DNA of 64,000 nucleotides. Origin: Hyphococcus formosus. Lineage in GTDB: Bacteria > Pseudomonadota > Alphaproteobacteria > Caulobacterales > Parvularculaceae. The stretch covers positions 62,001 through 126,000 of the forward strand of contig NZ_CP157210.1 in the NCBI RefSeq assembly GCF_046736345.1, written 5' to 3'. Each line of letters starts with the position of its first letter. Position 1 is the stretch's first letter. The notes beneath the pieces were generated by a model. That model was not told where the DNA came from. It did not search any database and saw nothing but the letters and a program-made list of their open reading frames with translations. Of the stretch, positions 8,805 to 17,426 are shown piece by piece. Made by a program: the position numbers and the translations under genes.

Positions 8805-10433
8805 ATGCGTCTCGTTCCTTTTTCCGCGTTCTTTGTATTTTTCATTATTTTTGTAGCTGCCTGTGCTGTGTCAGTTCCGACCGTTGACGTTGTCTCGGAC
8901 ACGGCAGCGATTTCGCGTCTTAAATCTGATGTCGCGTGGCTTGCTGATGATCAGCGCATGGGCAGAAAACCCGGAGATAAGGGGTATGACGATGCCGCTG
9001 ACTATGTGGCCGAACGATACGAATCTCTGGGGCTCGAACCTGCGGATGGTGACCATTGGAAACAGGAAATAAAGTTTCGCCGGATCACCACGCAACCAAA
9101 TTCTGCGCATGCAACCCTAACCGATAAAGCGGGCGCTAAGATTCCCCTTACGCCGGGAAAGCAGTTCAATTTGTTTCCAGGGTCTATGGAACAGAGCGTC
9201 ACGATAGACGATGCACCTTTGGTTTTTGTCGGTTACGGAATTCATGCGCCGCAATTTGGTTACGATAATTATTCGGATGCTGATATTCTCGGGAAAGTTG
9301 CCATTATTACTAATGGTGCCCCGACGGAGTTTAATCGCGATCAGAAAAACTATTTCGGATCTACGTCCCATAAATTCGAGGCGGCGCGGGAAAAGGGGGC
9401 TGCGGCGATATTGTTCGTAAATACCAAGAGCAAACCCGATGCAGAAAGAGCGCCGCGGGTTCGACGCGCTTTTACCCAATGGGTGGCGCAGGACGGGGCA
9501 ACGAGCAAAGAGCTTTTGCCTTATCTCACACTTCGCAACGACATCTTGGCGATGATGTTCGATGGATCTGGCTATTCCGTCGATGAAATTATGTCAGACG
9601 TGAAGAATGGAAAATGGGACGAAAAGAATATTCAATTATCAACGCGATTGAGTTTGCAAGGGCGTTCAAACCAGGAATTTTTTACTAGTCATAATGTTGT
9701 TGGTTTGATCGAGGGTGAGGACCCTGTTTTGCGAAACGAAGTCGTCGTTCTTACCGCGCATCTTGATCATTTAGGTGTCAACGATAAGCAATTGGCGCAG
9801 GGGAAAGACGGCACCTATAATGGCGCGATGGATAACGCAACGGGTGTTGCCATCATGCTAGAGGTCGCGCGGATGATCCAATATGGACAGCGGCCAACCC
9901 GGAGCGTAGCGATTGTTGCATTGACCGGCGAAGAGTCGGGTCTTCTGGGGTCTGACTATTTCGCGCATTATCCGCCACTCGGCGACAAAGAAATCATCGC
10001 GAATATCAATCTCGATATGCCGATTTTGCTCCACCACTTCACCGATATTGTCGGGTTCGGTGCTGCGCGTTCTTCGTTAGGGGAGACGATGGAAAATGCA
10101 TTGCGTCTTTCTGACGTAGAACCGGCTCCTGATCCAGTGCCGGAGCTAGGGGTCTTTGCGCGCTCTGATCATTATAGTTTTGTCAAACAAGGGGTGCCGT
10201 CGCTTTTTCTTTGGACCGGGTTTTCGAATGGTGGCGAGGAGGCATTCCGAGATTTTTATAAAAATCACTACCATCGGCCGAGCGATGACCTAACCCAGCC
10301 AATTTTATATTCACAGATGGCGCGCTTCACAGCGTTGAATACGATGATCGCGCTAGAAGTCGCCAATCAAAAGGCCCGGCCGAGTTGGAACCAAGGCGAT
10401 TTCTATGGGGAGTTGTTTGGACGCGCCCCATAA
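8805..10433 (+). CDS. M28 family zinc metallopeptidase, predicted lipoprotein
   Basis: 542 aa. The N-terminal signal ends in a lipobox (FVAAC, Cys20), so it is probably an envelope lipoprotein. A PA-like insert (~residues 130-200, VFVGYGIHAPQFGY) precedes the M28 catalytic domain. Zinc ligands and catalytic residues are seen in LTAHLDHLG (His, Asp), GAMDNATGV (bridging Asp), LTGEESGLLGS (catalytic Glu and ligand Glu), NINLDMP (Asp) and RSDHYSF (His). The family includes aminopeptidases and glutamate carboxypeptidase-like enzymes; the likely role is peptide processing in the periplasm. It stands alone, with its own terminator at 10435. Confidence 0.9.
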   Translation: MRLVPFSAFFVFFIIFVAACAVSVPTVDVVSDTAAISRLKSDVAWLADDQRMGRKPGDKGYDDAADYVAERYESLGLEPADGDHWKQEIKFRRITTQPNSAHATLTDKAGAKIPLTPGKQFNLFPGSMEQSVTIDDAPLVFVGYGIHAPQFGYDNYSDADILGKVAIITNGAPTEFNRDQKNYFGSTSHKFEAAREKGAAAILFVNTKSKPDAERAPRVRRAFTQWVAQDGATSKELLPYLTLRNDILAMMFDGSGYSVDEIMSDVKNGKWDEKNIQLSTRLSLQGRSNQEFFTSHNVVGLIEGEDPVLRNEVVVLTAHLDHLGVNDKQLAQGKDGTYNGAMDNATGVAIMLEVARMIQYGQRPTRSVAIVALTGEESGLLGSDYFAHYPPLGDKEIIANINLDMPILLHHFTDIVGFGAARSSLGETMENALRLSDVEPAPDPVPELGVFARSDHYSFVKQGVPSLFLWTGFSNGGEEAFRDFYKNHYHRPSDDLTQPILYSQMARFTALNTMIALEVANQKARPSWNQGDFYGELFGRAP

Positions 10434-10434
10434 A

Positions 10435-10460
10435 AAAACCCCGCACGATGGCGGGGTTTT
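10435..10460 (+). terminator. Rho-independent terminator after the M28 peptidase gene
   Basis: AAAACCCCGC / GCGGGGTTTT, a perfect 10-bp stem with a 6-nt loop, starting just after the stop codon. The gene on the far side is convergent, and because both flanks are A/T tracts the hairpin may serve both strands. Confidence 0.9.
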
Positions 10461-10481
10461 CAGGGTTGTCATTTTTCTACA

Positions 10482-11195
10482 TTATTCGATTTCGTAAACC
10501 ATCGAAATCGATGCCGTGATGCTCGACTCGCCCGCTTCCATGGGGACCGCGCTATCGGCAGCCATCTCCAAGCGCGCGCCATACATTTTTGGCGACGGTG
10601 ATTGGACATAGCCATCCTGTATCGTGATCAGGCGACCCAAGCGCACACCTGCTGCATCGGTCAACAATTCGGCTTTTGCTTTGGCGTCTGCAACGGCGTT
10701 TTTGCGCGCCTCATTGTAAAGCGGTTTCGGCTCGTCAAACGCGAAGGAAATACCGTTGAGCGAGTTCGCGCCTGATTGAACCGCTTGATCGATGACGGTT
10801 CCGGCTTTGCTGAGATCGCGCAAGCGAACGGTTACAGTGTTGGACGCCGTGAAGCCGATCACTTCGGGTTTGGATCGGTTCTTTTCATAGTTGTAGCGCG
10901 GATTTAGAGACAGGCCCGAGGTCTGAATATCGCGGTCGGCGATGCCAAGGTCTTTCAACTTTTTGATTGTTGCTGACATGTTTGACGAATTCGCGCGCAA
11001 AGCGTCCGCCGCTGTCGGAGCGTCGCTTTGAACGCCGATATTCAAGACCGCCATATCCGGAACGGCACTCGCCGTGCCTTCGCCGTTAACAGTGATCGTT
11101 CTTGCCTGTTGTTGGGCGTCGGCGGCTAATGCCTCCGGCGCGGAACAGCCCGCCATTAAAGAGGCAAGTGCGATTGGCGCAATGAATAAGCGCAT
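10482..11195 (-). CDS. SIMPL (DUF541) domain lipoprotein
   Basis: 237 aa. The signal peptide MRLFIAPIALASLMAGCS contains a clear lipobox (LMAGC). The mature domain is of the SIMPL/DUF541 type: ITVNGEGTASAVPDMA, then GLSLNPRYNYE, GFTASNTVTVRLRDL, FAFDEPKPLYNEARKNAV and a C-terminal MVYEIE strand. Family members such as E. coli YggE are periplasmic proteins linked to oxidative-stress tolerance, with unknown biochemistry. ATG 11195 follows GGGAGA; an in-frame upstream extension to 11315 has no ribosome-binding site and would hide the signal. Confidence 0.9.
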   Translation of the reverse strand: MRLFIAPIALASLMAGCSAPEALAADAQQQARTITVNGEGTASAVPDMAVLNIGVQSDAPTAADALRANSSNMSATIKKLKDLGIADRDIQTSGLSLNPRYNYEKNRSKPEVIGFTASNTVTVRLRDLSKAGTVIDQAVQSGANSLNGISFAFDEPKPLYNEARKNAVADAKAKAELLTDAAGVRLGRLITIQDGYVQSPSPKMYGARLEMAADSAVPMEAGESSITASISMVYEIE

Positions 11196-11370
11196 GTAAT
11201 TTCTCCCTTTCAAAAGTTGCCGCATGTGAGCGTGAGCCCTTGGCGAAATCAAGGCGAAAGATGGGGCGCTATTGTGACGAATTGGCAAGCTGTAATCACA
11301 AATCCGGGCTTTCATGCACCCGCGATAGCTGATAATAGAGCGCCTCCCGATATCGCGACTTGGTCGCTTC

Positions 11371-11447
11371 GGGCCTGTAGCTCAATTGGTTAGAGCTGGC
11401 GGCTCATAACCGCTAGGTTGGGGGTTCGAGTCCCTCCGGGCCCACCA
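11371..11447 (+). tRNA. tRNA with CAU anticodon, probably tRNA-Ile2
   Basis: 77 nt with a full cloverleaf: acceptor GGGCCTG / CGGGCCC, D-arm AGCTCAATTGGTTAGAGCT, anticodon loop CTCATAA (anticodon CAU), T-arm GGGGGTTCGAGTCCCTC and an encoded CCA. The C4-G69 and C5-G68 acceptor pairs and the GGCTCATAACC anticodon arm resemble tRNA-Ile2, in which TilS converts C34 to lysidine. Elongator tRNA-Met is the alternative; the initiator is unlikely because positions 1-72 pair (G-C) and three G-C pairs do not flank the anticodon loop. Confidence 0.88.
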
Positions 11448-11834
11448 ACTCGAAAAGAATAACTCCACGCAATTCGGATTGAATTTGATCGCGCCCATCC
11501 TCCCGGGTGATCGTAATGTTTCCGCTGGGGCGTCAGGTGTGATTGTTAAAACCTCCCTGATCAAAATTTTCAATTTGTTCGAGCGGGGCAAGAAATGGTC
11601 TGCTTCAGCCAAACCAATTTTACGATTGTTGCATATCGGTACCAGATGAGCTTGTGGATGCGGAAATATTTGAAATCAGGCAAGAATTCAGATGCGCTGC
11701 GCTGCAACATGATACCAATAATGCCAAATAATTATACCAATTTTTGTTCAGAGGCATAAATTAGTTGTTGACAGGTTTGTCGTGATTGGTCGATGTTCCC
11801 GGCAATAACAAAAACGACGTCATGGGAGGAAGAA
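11448..11834. other. Intergenic region between the tRNA and the TonB receptor gene
   Basis: 387 bp without a convincing gene. It is AT-rich toward the right. A TTGACA hexamer at 11768-11773 could be a -35 box for the receptor gene, but no good -10 sits 17 nt later. ATACCAAT occurs twice (11713-11720 and 11734-11741), possibly a weak regulatory repeat. GGGAGGA at 11824-11830 is the receptor's ribosome-binding site. Confidence 0.5.
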
Positions 11835-14828
11835 ATGAATCTGTCTGGAAACAGGTGCGTTAACGCGACTACTCGGAAGAAGCGGTCTCGGGTGGGGGCA
11901 TTGTTGGTCTCATCAGCGATTGTGCCGGCAATGTTGATTTCAACCGCAGCCGCGCAAGCGCAGGACGAAGAGGCGAGCGATGTTATCATCGTTCAAGGCA
12001 TTCGCGGCGCGTTAGGGAACGCGCTAAATGAAAAACGCGAAGCGCCAAATCTTGTCGAGGTTATCCAAGCCGAGGATATCGGGAAATTGCCCGACCAAAA
12101 CCTCGCGGAAGTTCTTGAAAACATAACGGGTGTTCAAATCACGCGTACCGCCGGTGTGGGTACCGGCGTTCAAATTCGCGGCACCAATTCAAACCGTACA
12201 GAGATCAATGGCGTTTCAACAGTGGGTTCTGGCGCTGGACGTTCGGGGATCAGCTTCGAAGATGTTTCAGCGTCTATAATTTCGGCTGTTGAAGTCACCA
12301 AGGCATCTCAGGCAAAGACCATTGAAGGGTCTGTTGGCGGTACGGTTAATCTCAGAACTATTCGTCCGCTCGATCTGGACGGTGTTTTGGCCAATATCCG
12401 GGTTCAGGGCGAGACAAGCAGCCTCTCGACAGATGGTATCAAGCCAAGGTTATCAGCTGCGCTGGGTAATAATTGGTCGACCGGCGCTGGTGAATTCGGT
12501 GCGGTTGTGAGTGCGAGTTGGGCGCGGCAAGATGTTAGCGCGTTTCGTCCGCGGGCGGATCGTGACAACCTTATTAGTTCGTCAAGCGGTGTGCCAAGCG
12601 CACAATCTTTCGATTTTCTGCCTATTCAATTCTTGAATCAGGATTACGACAATTTCGAATATGAGACTCTCAATATTTCCGGCACGCTCGAATGGGCACC
12701 GACGGAAAGCTTGCGGTTTTATTTTGACACAATCATCAACGACCAGGAGCGCCGCGAGGAGAGTTCTCGTGTGCAGGCATCCGGTGTAAGTAGCCTTCGG
12801 AATGTTGCTGTTCCAGACTCCTTTGAAACAGTGGATTTTGGTGTCCTGCCAGGAGAAAACGGTCCGCAGACGCTCGGTTCGATCGAGGCGGCATTGACAG
12901 GCATTATTCCTGTTGACCTCGCGACCGATGACGATGACCCTAATCTTCGTTTCTCTGGTGATACCAATTCACGAATTACTGACAGCCGGATTTTCAGTCT
13001 TGGTACAGATTTCAACCACGGTAATTTCTCGGCACGAATTGAAGGCTCGATTTCATCCTCTGACTCGACAACGCCGAGCATCAATACGACGCTAAACTTT
13101 ATCAACCCGAATGTGCCATTAGATCCAGGTGGTGCTAATGATAATGCGGTGCCATTTATTTATGATTTGAGCGGCGGCGCGTTGACATTCGCGGTTGCGC
13201 AGAATGCGCCATTTGGGCCAAGCACGGAGCAACTGCTTGATCCTGCGAATGTTGTCTTGCGCGACGTGAATATCAGTCGGGACATTGCCGAAAATGAGGA
13301 ACTCGCTTTCCGAGGGGATTTTAGCTACGATCTGATTGATAGTGCAGTCGGAACCTTCCTCACCTCAGTTGATGCTGGCTATCGTTTCAACAAATCTACC
13401 GCGTTGAGGGATCAGGTTCGGTCGAATGTCGGATTGCGAAACCTATCCGATAGTCCTTCCGGCGACCTATTTGAAGATATCCTCGTTCCGGGACCCGATA
13501 ATTTCGGCGATGCTGACGGCCGGGCACTTTTTGTTGGTGATTTCCTGCTTATCGATCCGGAGCTTGTCGCCAATGATCCTGATGCAGTCTTTGCCTCGCT
13601 GAATGCGGCTATTGCAGCACACGGGGGATCTATTTCGATCGATGATCCGACATCCGACCAAAGTGCATTCTTCGACATCGAAGAGAAGACCCACGCGCTA
13701 TACGGTCAGGTGAACTTTGAGAAGAGTATCTTCCGCGGAAATGCCGGTGTTCGCTATGTGAAGACGAATGTAGCTTCAGTCGGTAATACGATCACGAATG
13801 GCGTAGCAACACCGACGACCACGGAGGGCAGCTACGACTTCATCTTGCCGCGCTTCAATCTCGTTGCGAGCCCACTTGAAAATGTTCAACTGCGATTTTC
13901 CTGGGGTAAAGATATAAGACGACCAGATTTTGATGATCTGTCTACGTCATTTACCTTTAGCACGAGCCCGAACCCACCAGTTGTGCTGGGCAATCCGGAC
14001 CTCGTGCCAGAACAAGTGAACTCGCTTGATGTTTCGGCCGAATGGTACTTTGCGCCAAGGGCTGTGATTAGTGTCGGCTATTTCAACAAGAAGCGTACGA
14101 ACCTGCATGTGCAGCAGCAGGAGGATCCATTCGAAGATCCAGTGACCGGTTACCGCGATCTGACCGATCCTTGTGAGGGCGGCGGTATCTTTAACCCGAT
14201 TGCTGACCCCAATGTTTTCGCACCAAGCGGCACACCGGTTGGTGTCTGCGTGCCAGTTTCGACAACGATCAACGATCCGGGCGAGACCACGCAAAAAGGC
14301 TTCGAGGTCGCAATGCAATATGACCTTGCAGCATGGGAAGATACAATTGGATTCGCTTCCGGTTTCGGTATCCTGGCGAACTATACCCATCAGGAATTCT
14401 CTGGCGGGGATACGGTGAACAATGCGTCAAGTCGCGCAAGCGATGTGTTCGCCACATTTGGTGCAACGGATGTCACCTTCAAGCAGCCACTGATCGACCT
14501 ATCAGAGGATGCGTACAATGTGACATTGTACTACGAGAAATATGGCCTTTCGGCACGTGCCCGTTACACATGGCGTAGTGCCTTCCGTTCAACGGACTTC
14601 GGTAGTACGTCGAGTTTCCCTTGGGGCTTCCCGGTAGTTCAGGATGCTCGCGGACAGCTCAACGCTAGTATCAATTACAACGTGACAGAGCATCTCACGA
14701 TTGGGATTGAAGGCGTTAATCTGACGAAATCCGACATCAGGCAGTACTGCGTGAATGATGGAGCATTATTGTGCTTCCAAGGTCTGACAGATCGCCGCCT
14801 TACATTCGGAGGTAGCTACACCTTCTAG
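11835..14828 (+). CDS. TonB-dependent receptor (Xanthomonas/Caulobacter type)
   Basis: 997 aa. The long signal peptide has basic residues (RKKRSR) then GALLVSSAIVPAMLISTAAAQAQ. The plug begins with DVIIVQGIRGALGNALN and contains GKLPDQNLAEVLENITGVQI and EVTKASQAKTIEGSVGGTVNL. The rest is a 22-strand barrel ending in a C-terminal aromatic, RRLTFGGSYTF. Length and plug wording fit the class of outer-membrane receptors often tied to carbohydrate uptake in Caulobacter and Xanthomonas. It is a single-gene unit, with its own strong ribosome-binding site and a terminator, and no hydrolase next to it, so its substrate is unknown. Confidence 0.9.
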   Translation: MNLSGNRCVNATTRKKRSRVGALLVSSAIVPAMLISTAAAQAQDEEASDVIIVQGIRGALGNALNEKREAPNLVEVIQAEDIGKLPDQNLAEVLENITGVQITRTAGVGTGVQIRGTNSNRTEINGVSTVGSGAGRSGISFEDVSASIISAVEVTKASQAKTIEGSVGGTVNLRTIRPLDLDGVLANIRVQGETSSLSTDGIKPRLSAALGNNWSTGAGEFGAVVSASWARQDVSAFRPRADRDNLISSSSGVPSAQSFDFLPIQFLNQDYDNFEYETLNISGTLEWAPTESLRFYFDTIINDQERREESSRVQASGVSSLRNVAVPDSFETVDFGVLPGENGPQTLGSIEAALTGIIPVDLATDDDDPNLRFSGDTNSRITDSRIFSLGTDFNHGNFSARIEGSISSSDSTTPSINTTLNFINPNVPLDPGGANDNAVPFIYDLSGGALTFAVAQNAPFGPSTEQLLDPANVVLRDVNISRDIAENEELAFRGDFSYDLIDSAVGTFLTSVDAGYRFNKSTALRDQVRSNVGLRNLSDSPSGDLFEDILVPGPDNFGDADGRALFVGDFLLIDPELVANDPDAVFASLNAAIAAHGGSISIDDPTSDQSAFFDIEEKTHALYGQVNFEKSIFRGNAGVRYVKTNVASVGNTITNGVATPTTTEGSYDFILPRFNLVASPLENVQLRFSWGKDIRRPDFDDLSTSFTFSTSPNPPVVLGNPDLVPEQVNSLDVSAEWYFAPRAVISVGYFNKKRTNLHVQQQEDPFEDPVTGYRDLTDPCEGGGIFNPIADPNVFAPSGTPVGVCVPVSTTINDPGETTQKGFEVAMQYDLAAWEDTIGFASGFGILANYTHQEFSGGDTVNNASSRASDVFATFGATDVTFKQPLIDLSEDAYNVTLYYEKYGLSARARYTWRSAFRSTDFGSTSSFPWGFPVVQDARGQLNASINYNVTEHLTIGIEGVNLTKSDIRQYCVNDGALLCFQGLTDRRLTFGGSYTF

Positions 14829-14879
14829 AATTTAGTGTACGGATTAGTGCCACCTCTATGGTGGCGCTGGTCTCTATCT

Positions 14880-14927
14880 CGGCCCGCCTGTCGTCCCTCC
14901 CGAGGGCAGGTGGGCCGTTTTAATTTT
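14880..14927 (+). terminator. Rho-independent terminator after the first TonB receptor
   Basis: CGGCCCGCCTG pairs with CAGGTGGGCCG (11 bp, one G-T pair) and is followed by a T-rich run. A smaller hairpin (GCCACC / GGTGGC) lies just before it near 14849-14865. Together they would end the receptor transcript. Confidence 0.85.
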
Positions 14928-15003
14928 TGGGTGCGGGGCTCGCAAATAGAATAGGCCAATTCTTACATGTGAAGTGGTTGTGTTTGCGCGAAAGGTTCCG
15001 CGC

Positions 15004-15579
15004 TTATTGGCTTTCCGTTCGAATAACGCCCAGCGCTTCCAGTTCTTGAATCGTAAACCGCTGCGGTATGTGTGCCGGACAGTTCCAGTCGAATGCTTCG
15101 ACGGATATGATCACTGATCTTTCCGGTTTTGCGGGGTAAGCGGCATCATGGAGAGTTTCAACCATCGCAGGATCATCGCTAATATCAATCAGCTCTGTGC
15201 GGCCCCAGATTTTTAGCCGACGACGGTTGGGGTAATCCATCAGGATAAGCGCAATTTTGTTTTGCGTCGTTAGGTTGCCAACGCTGACATATTGCCGGTT
15301 TCCGCGAAAATCCGCGTAGGCAATCGTTTTTGAATCAATGACTTTGAGAAAACCAATAGGGCCCCCGCGAAACTGCACATAGGGCCAACCTGTTTCAGAG
15401 ATCGTCGCTTGGTAAAATCCATCTCGTTGTTCGATGAACTCAGCTTCTCTGGCGGATATCTTATCGCCTCCCTGAACCTCCGGCGATAAAAATTTAGCGT
15501 AAGCATCAGCGGAGCCCTGTTCTTTCTGAATTTTACGAACAGTCGGCGTGAAGGCGATATCGGCAAAAGCGCGGGCCAT
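15004..15579 (-). CDS. Pyridoxamine 5'-phosphate oxidase family flavoprotein
   Basis: 191 aa. PNPOx-like split beta-barrel: FIEQRDGFYQATISETGWPYVQ is the first strand pair, followed by AYADFRGNRQYVSVGNL and VALILMDYPNRRRLKIWGR (here ALILMDYPNRRRLKIWG). This wording is typical of general-stress FMN-binding PNPOx-like proteins rather than true PdxH. It probably binds FMN or F420-like cofactors and reduces or oxidises an unknown substrate. ATG 15579 follows AGGAG. It is the last gene of a minus-strand set, and a long hairpin (15609-15645) lies between it and the DUF1348 gene. Confidence 0.85.
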   Translation of the reverse strand: MARAFADIAFTPTVRKIQKEQGSADAYAKFLSPEVQGGDKISAREAEFIEQRDGFYQATISETGWPYVQFRGGPIGFLKVIDSKTIAYADFRGNRQYVSVGNLTTQNKIALILMDYPNRRRLKIWGRTELIDISDDPAMVETLHDAAYPAKPERSVIISVEAFDWNCPAHIPQRFTIQELEALGVIRTESQ

Positions 15580-15608
15580 TGGTTCACTCCTAAAAGCTTT
15601 AAAATTAA

Positions 15609-15645
15609 GTCGTGCCGGTTTCGATGACCTGATAACCGGCACGAC
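15609..15645 (-). other. Intercistronic hairpin before the PNPOx-like gene
   Basis: Perfect 12-bp inverted repeat GTCGTGCCGGTT / AACCGGCACGAC with a 13-nt loop. On the minus strand it is followed by TTAATTTT, so it could be a weak terminator or an mRNA processing/stability stem between the DUF1348 and PNPOx-like genes. Confidence 0.75.
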
Positions 15646-15656
15646 AAAACTATGCG

Positions 15657-16067
15657 TTATTTTATGCGCCGTTCGTTTTCACTAATCTTCACATCATTGA
15701 TACTAGCGAAGCGGCGCTTCATTAGGCCTTCGGAATCAAATTCCCAATTTTCATTGCCGTAGCTGCGAAACCATTGGCCAGAATGATCGCGCCATTCATA
15801 TTCAAACCGGACGGCGATACGATTGTCGGTATACGCCCATAGTTCTTTTTTAAGTTTGTAATCGAGTTCTTTTTCCCATTTCCCGCTTAGAAATTGTACG
15901 ATTTCTGAACGGCCATTGAGGAATGTGTCTCGGTTTCTCCATTCGGAATCGACCGTATAGGCGCGGCTAATCTTTTCCGGATCGCGGGTATTCCAGGCGT
16001 CTTCGGCGGCCTGAACTTTTGCACGGGCAGTTTCTTCGGAGAATGGGGGCACAAGTTTGATACTCAT
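15657..16067 (-). CDS. DUF1348 / NTF2-like family protein
   Basis: 136 aa. DUF1348 signature: VQAAEDAWNTRDPEKISRAY, then DSEWRNRDTFLNGRSEIVQF, YKLKKELWAYTDNRIAVRF and EYEWRDHSGQWFRSYGNENWE. The fold is a SnoaL/NTF2-like cone. No activity is established for the family. It is second from the end of the minus-strand set divergent from the TetR gene. Confidence 0.88.
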   Translation of the reverse strand: MSIKLVPPFSEETARAKVQAAEDAWNTRDPEKISRAYTVDSEWRNRDTFLNGRSEIVQFLSGKWEKELDYKLKKELWAYTDNRIAVRFEYEWRDHSGQWFRSYGNENWEFDSEGLMKRRFASINDVKISENERRIK

Positions 16068-16102
16068 AATACTATCCAGTCTTGGTCAGGGGGGAGGGGC
16101 TG

Positions 16103-16134
16103 CCGGTGCCATTGAGTTATGGCACCGGTTTTTT
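16103..16134. other. Hairpin with T-run on the plus strand, between two minus-strand genes
   Basis: CCGGTGCCAT / ATGGCACCGG, a perfect 10-bp stem with a 6-nt loop, followed on the plus strand by TTTTTT. It has the form of a plus-strand terminator, yet both flanking genes are on the minus strand. On the minus transcript it would be an intercistronic stem between the hydrolase and DUF1348 genes. Confidence 0.75.
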
Positions 16135-16136
16135 GT

Positions 16137-16931
16137 TTATTCCGCGTGCTTGATGTGGCGGACGGTTTGTTTCGTCGTCCAAAGGCTATTCGCGACATAA
16201 CGGAAGTTGATCAGAGCGGCGAGATATCCGTCACCTTCAGGTACTTTTGCGGCGGCGGTGGCATCACGAACAACGGTAACCTCAAAGCCTTGCTCCAATA
16301 GTTCGTAAAGATGCGCCTGTGTGCAGAGATTCGCCGACATGCCCGCAAGAATGACCTTGTTGATGCCGCGTTTGCGCAATTGCAGAACGAGATCATTTTG
16401 CTCCGGGCCATAAATTTTGTGTGGGCTTGTTATGACGGTGCCGTCGGCGTGAATATGTTCAAGATATTCAGGCATAAAGTCTGATCCAGAGCCGCCGAAG
16501 CCTTCGAGGGAATATGGCCCCTTGCGGTCAAACATGCCGATCGCATGCATCAGTTTTTCGAGTGGGCCTTCGAATTTCCAACCATGGTCTGTCGGGTAAT
16601 AGTGATGGGGTGAAATAAAGAGCGGGATGTCGTTCTCTTTTGCTGATTTCATCAGTGAGCCAATATTTTCAACGGTGTTGTGTTCAGTAACGCTTTCACC
16701 GACGACGCCCCATGTCACGCCTTCCGGGGAAAGAAAATCGATTTGAGGGTCGGTGATGACAACCGCTGTGTCGCCTTTGGTGACGATCATGTCGGTGCGG
16801 GGCAGGCTAGGCTCTGCCGGGTCGTCATAAGGGGAACCAGCATTTGCCGGAACAATCACGAGTGTCGAGACCACTAGGCCAAGAGCAATAATTGCAAGAT
16901 AGATAATGCAGTCGCTGAGACTTTTACGCAT
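16137..16931 (-). CDS. Exported isochorismatase-like cysteine hydrolase
   Basis: 264 aa. The N-terminus CIIYLAIIALGLVVSTLVIV with ANA at ~30 reads as a signal peptide or membrane anchor, unusual for this normally cytosolic family. The catalytic triad is visible: Asp in VVITDPQIDF, Lys in TSPHKIYG and Cys in LAGMSANLCTQ. The family hydrolyses amides (nicotinamidase, N-carbamoylsarcosine) or isochorismate; the substrate here is unknown. The start overlaps the upstream small membrane-protein gene by 8 nt, so the two are probably translated together. Confidence 0.85.
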   Translation of the reverse strand: MRKSLSDCIIYLAIIALGLVVSTLVIVPANAGSPYDDPAEPSLPRTDMIVTKGDTAVVITDPQIDFLSPEGVTWGVVGESVTEHNTVENIGSLMKSAKENDIPLFISPHHYYPTDHGWKFEGPLEKLMHAIGMFDRKGPYSLEGFGGSGSDFMPEYLEHIHADGTVITSPHKIYGPEQNDLVLQLRKRGINKVILAGMSANLCTQAHLYELLEQGFEVTVVRDATAAAKVPEGDGYLAALINFRYVANSLWTTKQTVRHIKHAE

Positions 16932-17178
16932 TTGAATCTCCGTGTTGAGTTGTTTGCATGTGGGATGGTTGGCTGGGTGCTCGGCCGTTTCCGTAAAGCT
17001 CAGCCTGGTTAGGATTTTCGACGCCGGTAGGCAGTCGATAGGCGGCTTCTGCGTCCGCTTCGATCAGGGCAAGGGGCCCAATAACAGCCAAGAAGAACAG
17101 CAGATTGGCGATAATGCTGAAGCAGAGCGCAGCGAGGTCGACGCGCCGTAAGTAGAAATTCATCGGGACTTCGATCAT
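16924..17178 (-). CDS. Small membrane protein, unknown function
   Basis: 84 aa with one hydrophobic segment (LAALCFSIIANLLFFLAVIGPLALIEA, about residues 14-40) followed by a polar tail rich in Gln, Asn and Pro. ATG 17178 follows AAGGAG at 7 nt. It is the first gene of the minus-strand set and overlaps the exported hydrolase gene. I do not recognise a family; it may partner the anchored hydrolase. Confidence 0.7.
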   Translation of the reverse strand: MIEVPMNFYLRRVDLAALCFSIIANLLFFLAVIGPLALIEADAEAAYRLPTGVENPNQAELYGNGRAPSQPSHMQTTQHGDSNA

Positions 17179-17229
17179 GTGGCTCTCCTTCCAGATCGTT
17201 GGTCGTTCTTGGCCCAATCAGATGGGTTA

Positions 17230-17271
17230 ACTGATCGGTAAAGGTCATATACGGAACCAAAACCGATCGGT
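17230..17271. promoter_or_regulatory. Two TetR-type operator-like sites
   Basis: ACTGATCGGT (17230-17239) and the perfect palindrome ACCGATCGGT (17262-17271) lie 32 bp apart, centre to centre, upstream of the minus-strand set. A third copy sits in front of the TetR gene. The local TetR protein is the obvious candidate ligand (inference). Confidence 0.7.
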
Positions 17272-17396
17272 CAAGGTGGTGACGGGCCGATAGGTTGTCA
17301 CTTCCGACGTGTTGGGAGGTTGTTTTCGGAAAAAGTGTCGAAATGTCGCGATTTCTGGCGGATACGCCTTGAAGCGCGGAGCGCAAAATGCCATTT

Positions 17397-17415
17397 ACCG
17401 ATCAGTTTATATAAT
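17397..17415 (+). promoter_or_regulatory. Third operator-like site and probable tetR -10 box
   Basis: ACCGATCAGT (17397-17406), with flanks TTT and T, is the exact inverse of the 17229-17242 site over 14 bases. It runs directly into TATAAT (17410-17415), a perfect -10 hexamer 12 nt before the tetR start. Binding there would block transcription, consistent with autorepression. Confidence 0.65.
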
Positions 17416-17426
17416 GAGTGGAGTTT

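Noticed and set aside
11382..11612. 76-codon minus-strand ORF overlapping the tRNA
   Set aside because: Its C-terminus (RDSNPQPSGYEPPALTN) is the well-known false protein read from the antisense of a tRNA gene and its flank.
11733..11744. TATACCAATTTT shared with the region before the GntR gene (20134-20145, inverted)
   Set aside because: A single 12-base match is expected many times by chance in 64 kb, and neither copy is clearly palindromic.
11371..11834. tRNA 3' end as an integration site for a mobile element
   Set aside because: No integrase, no repeat of the tRNA 3' end and no phage or plasmid genes were seen downstream.
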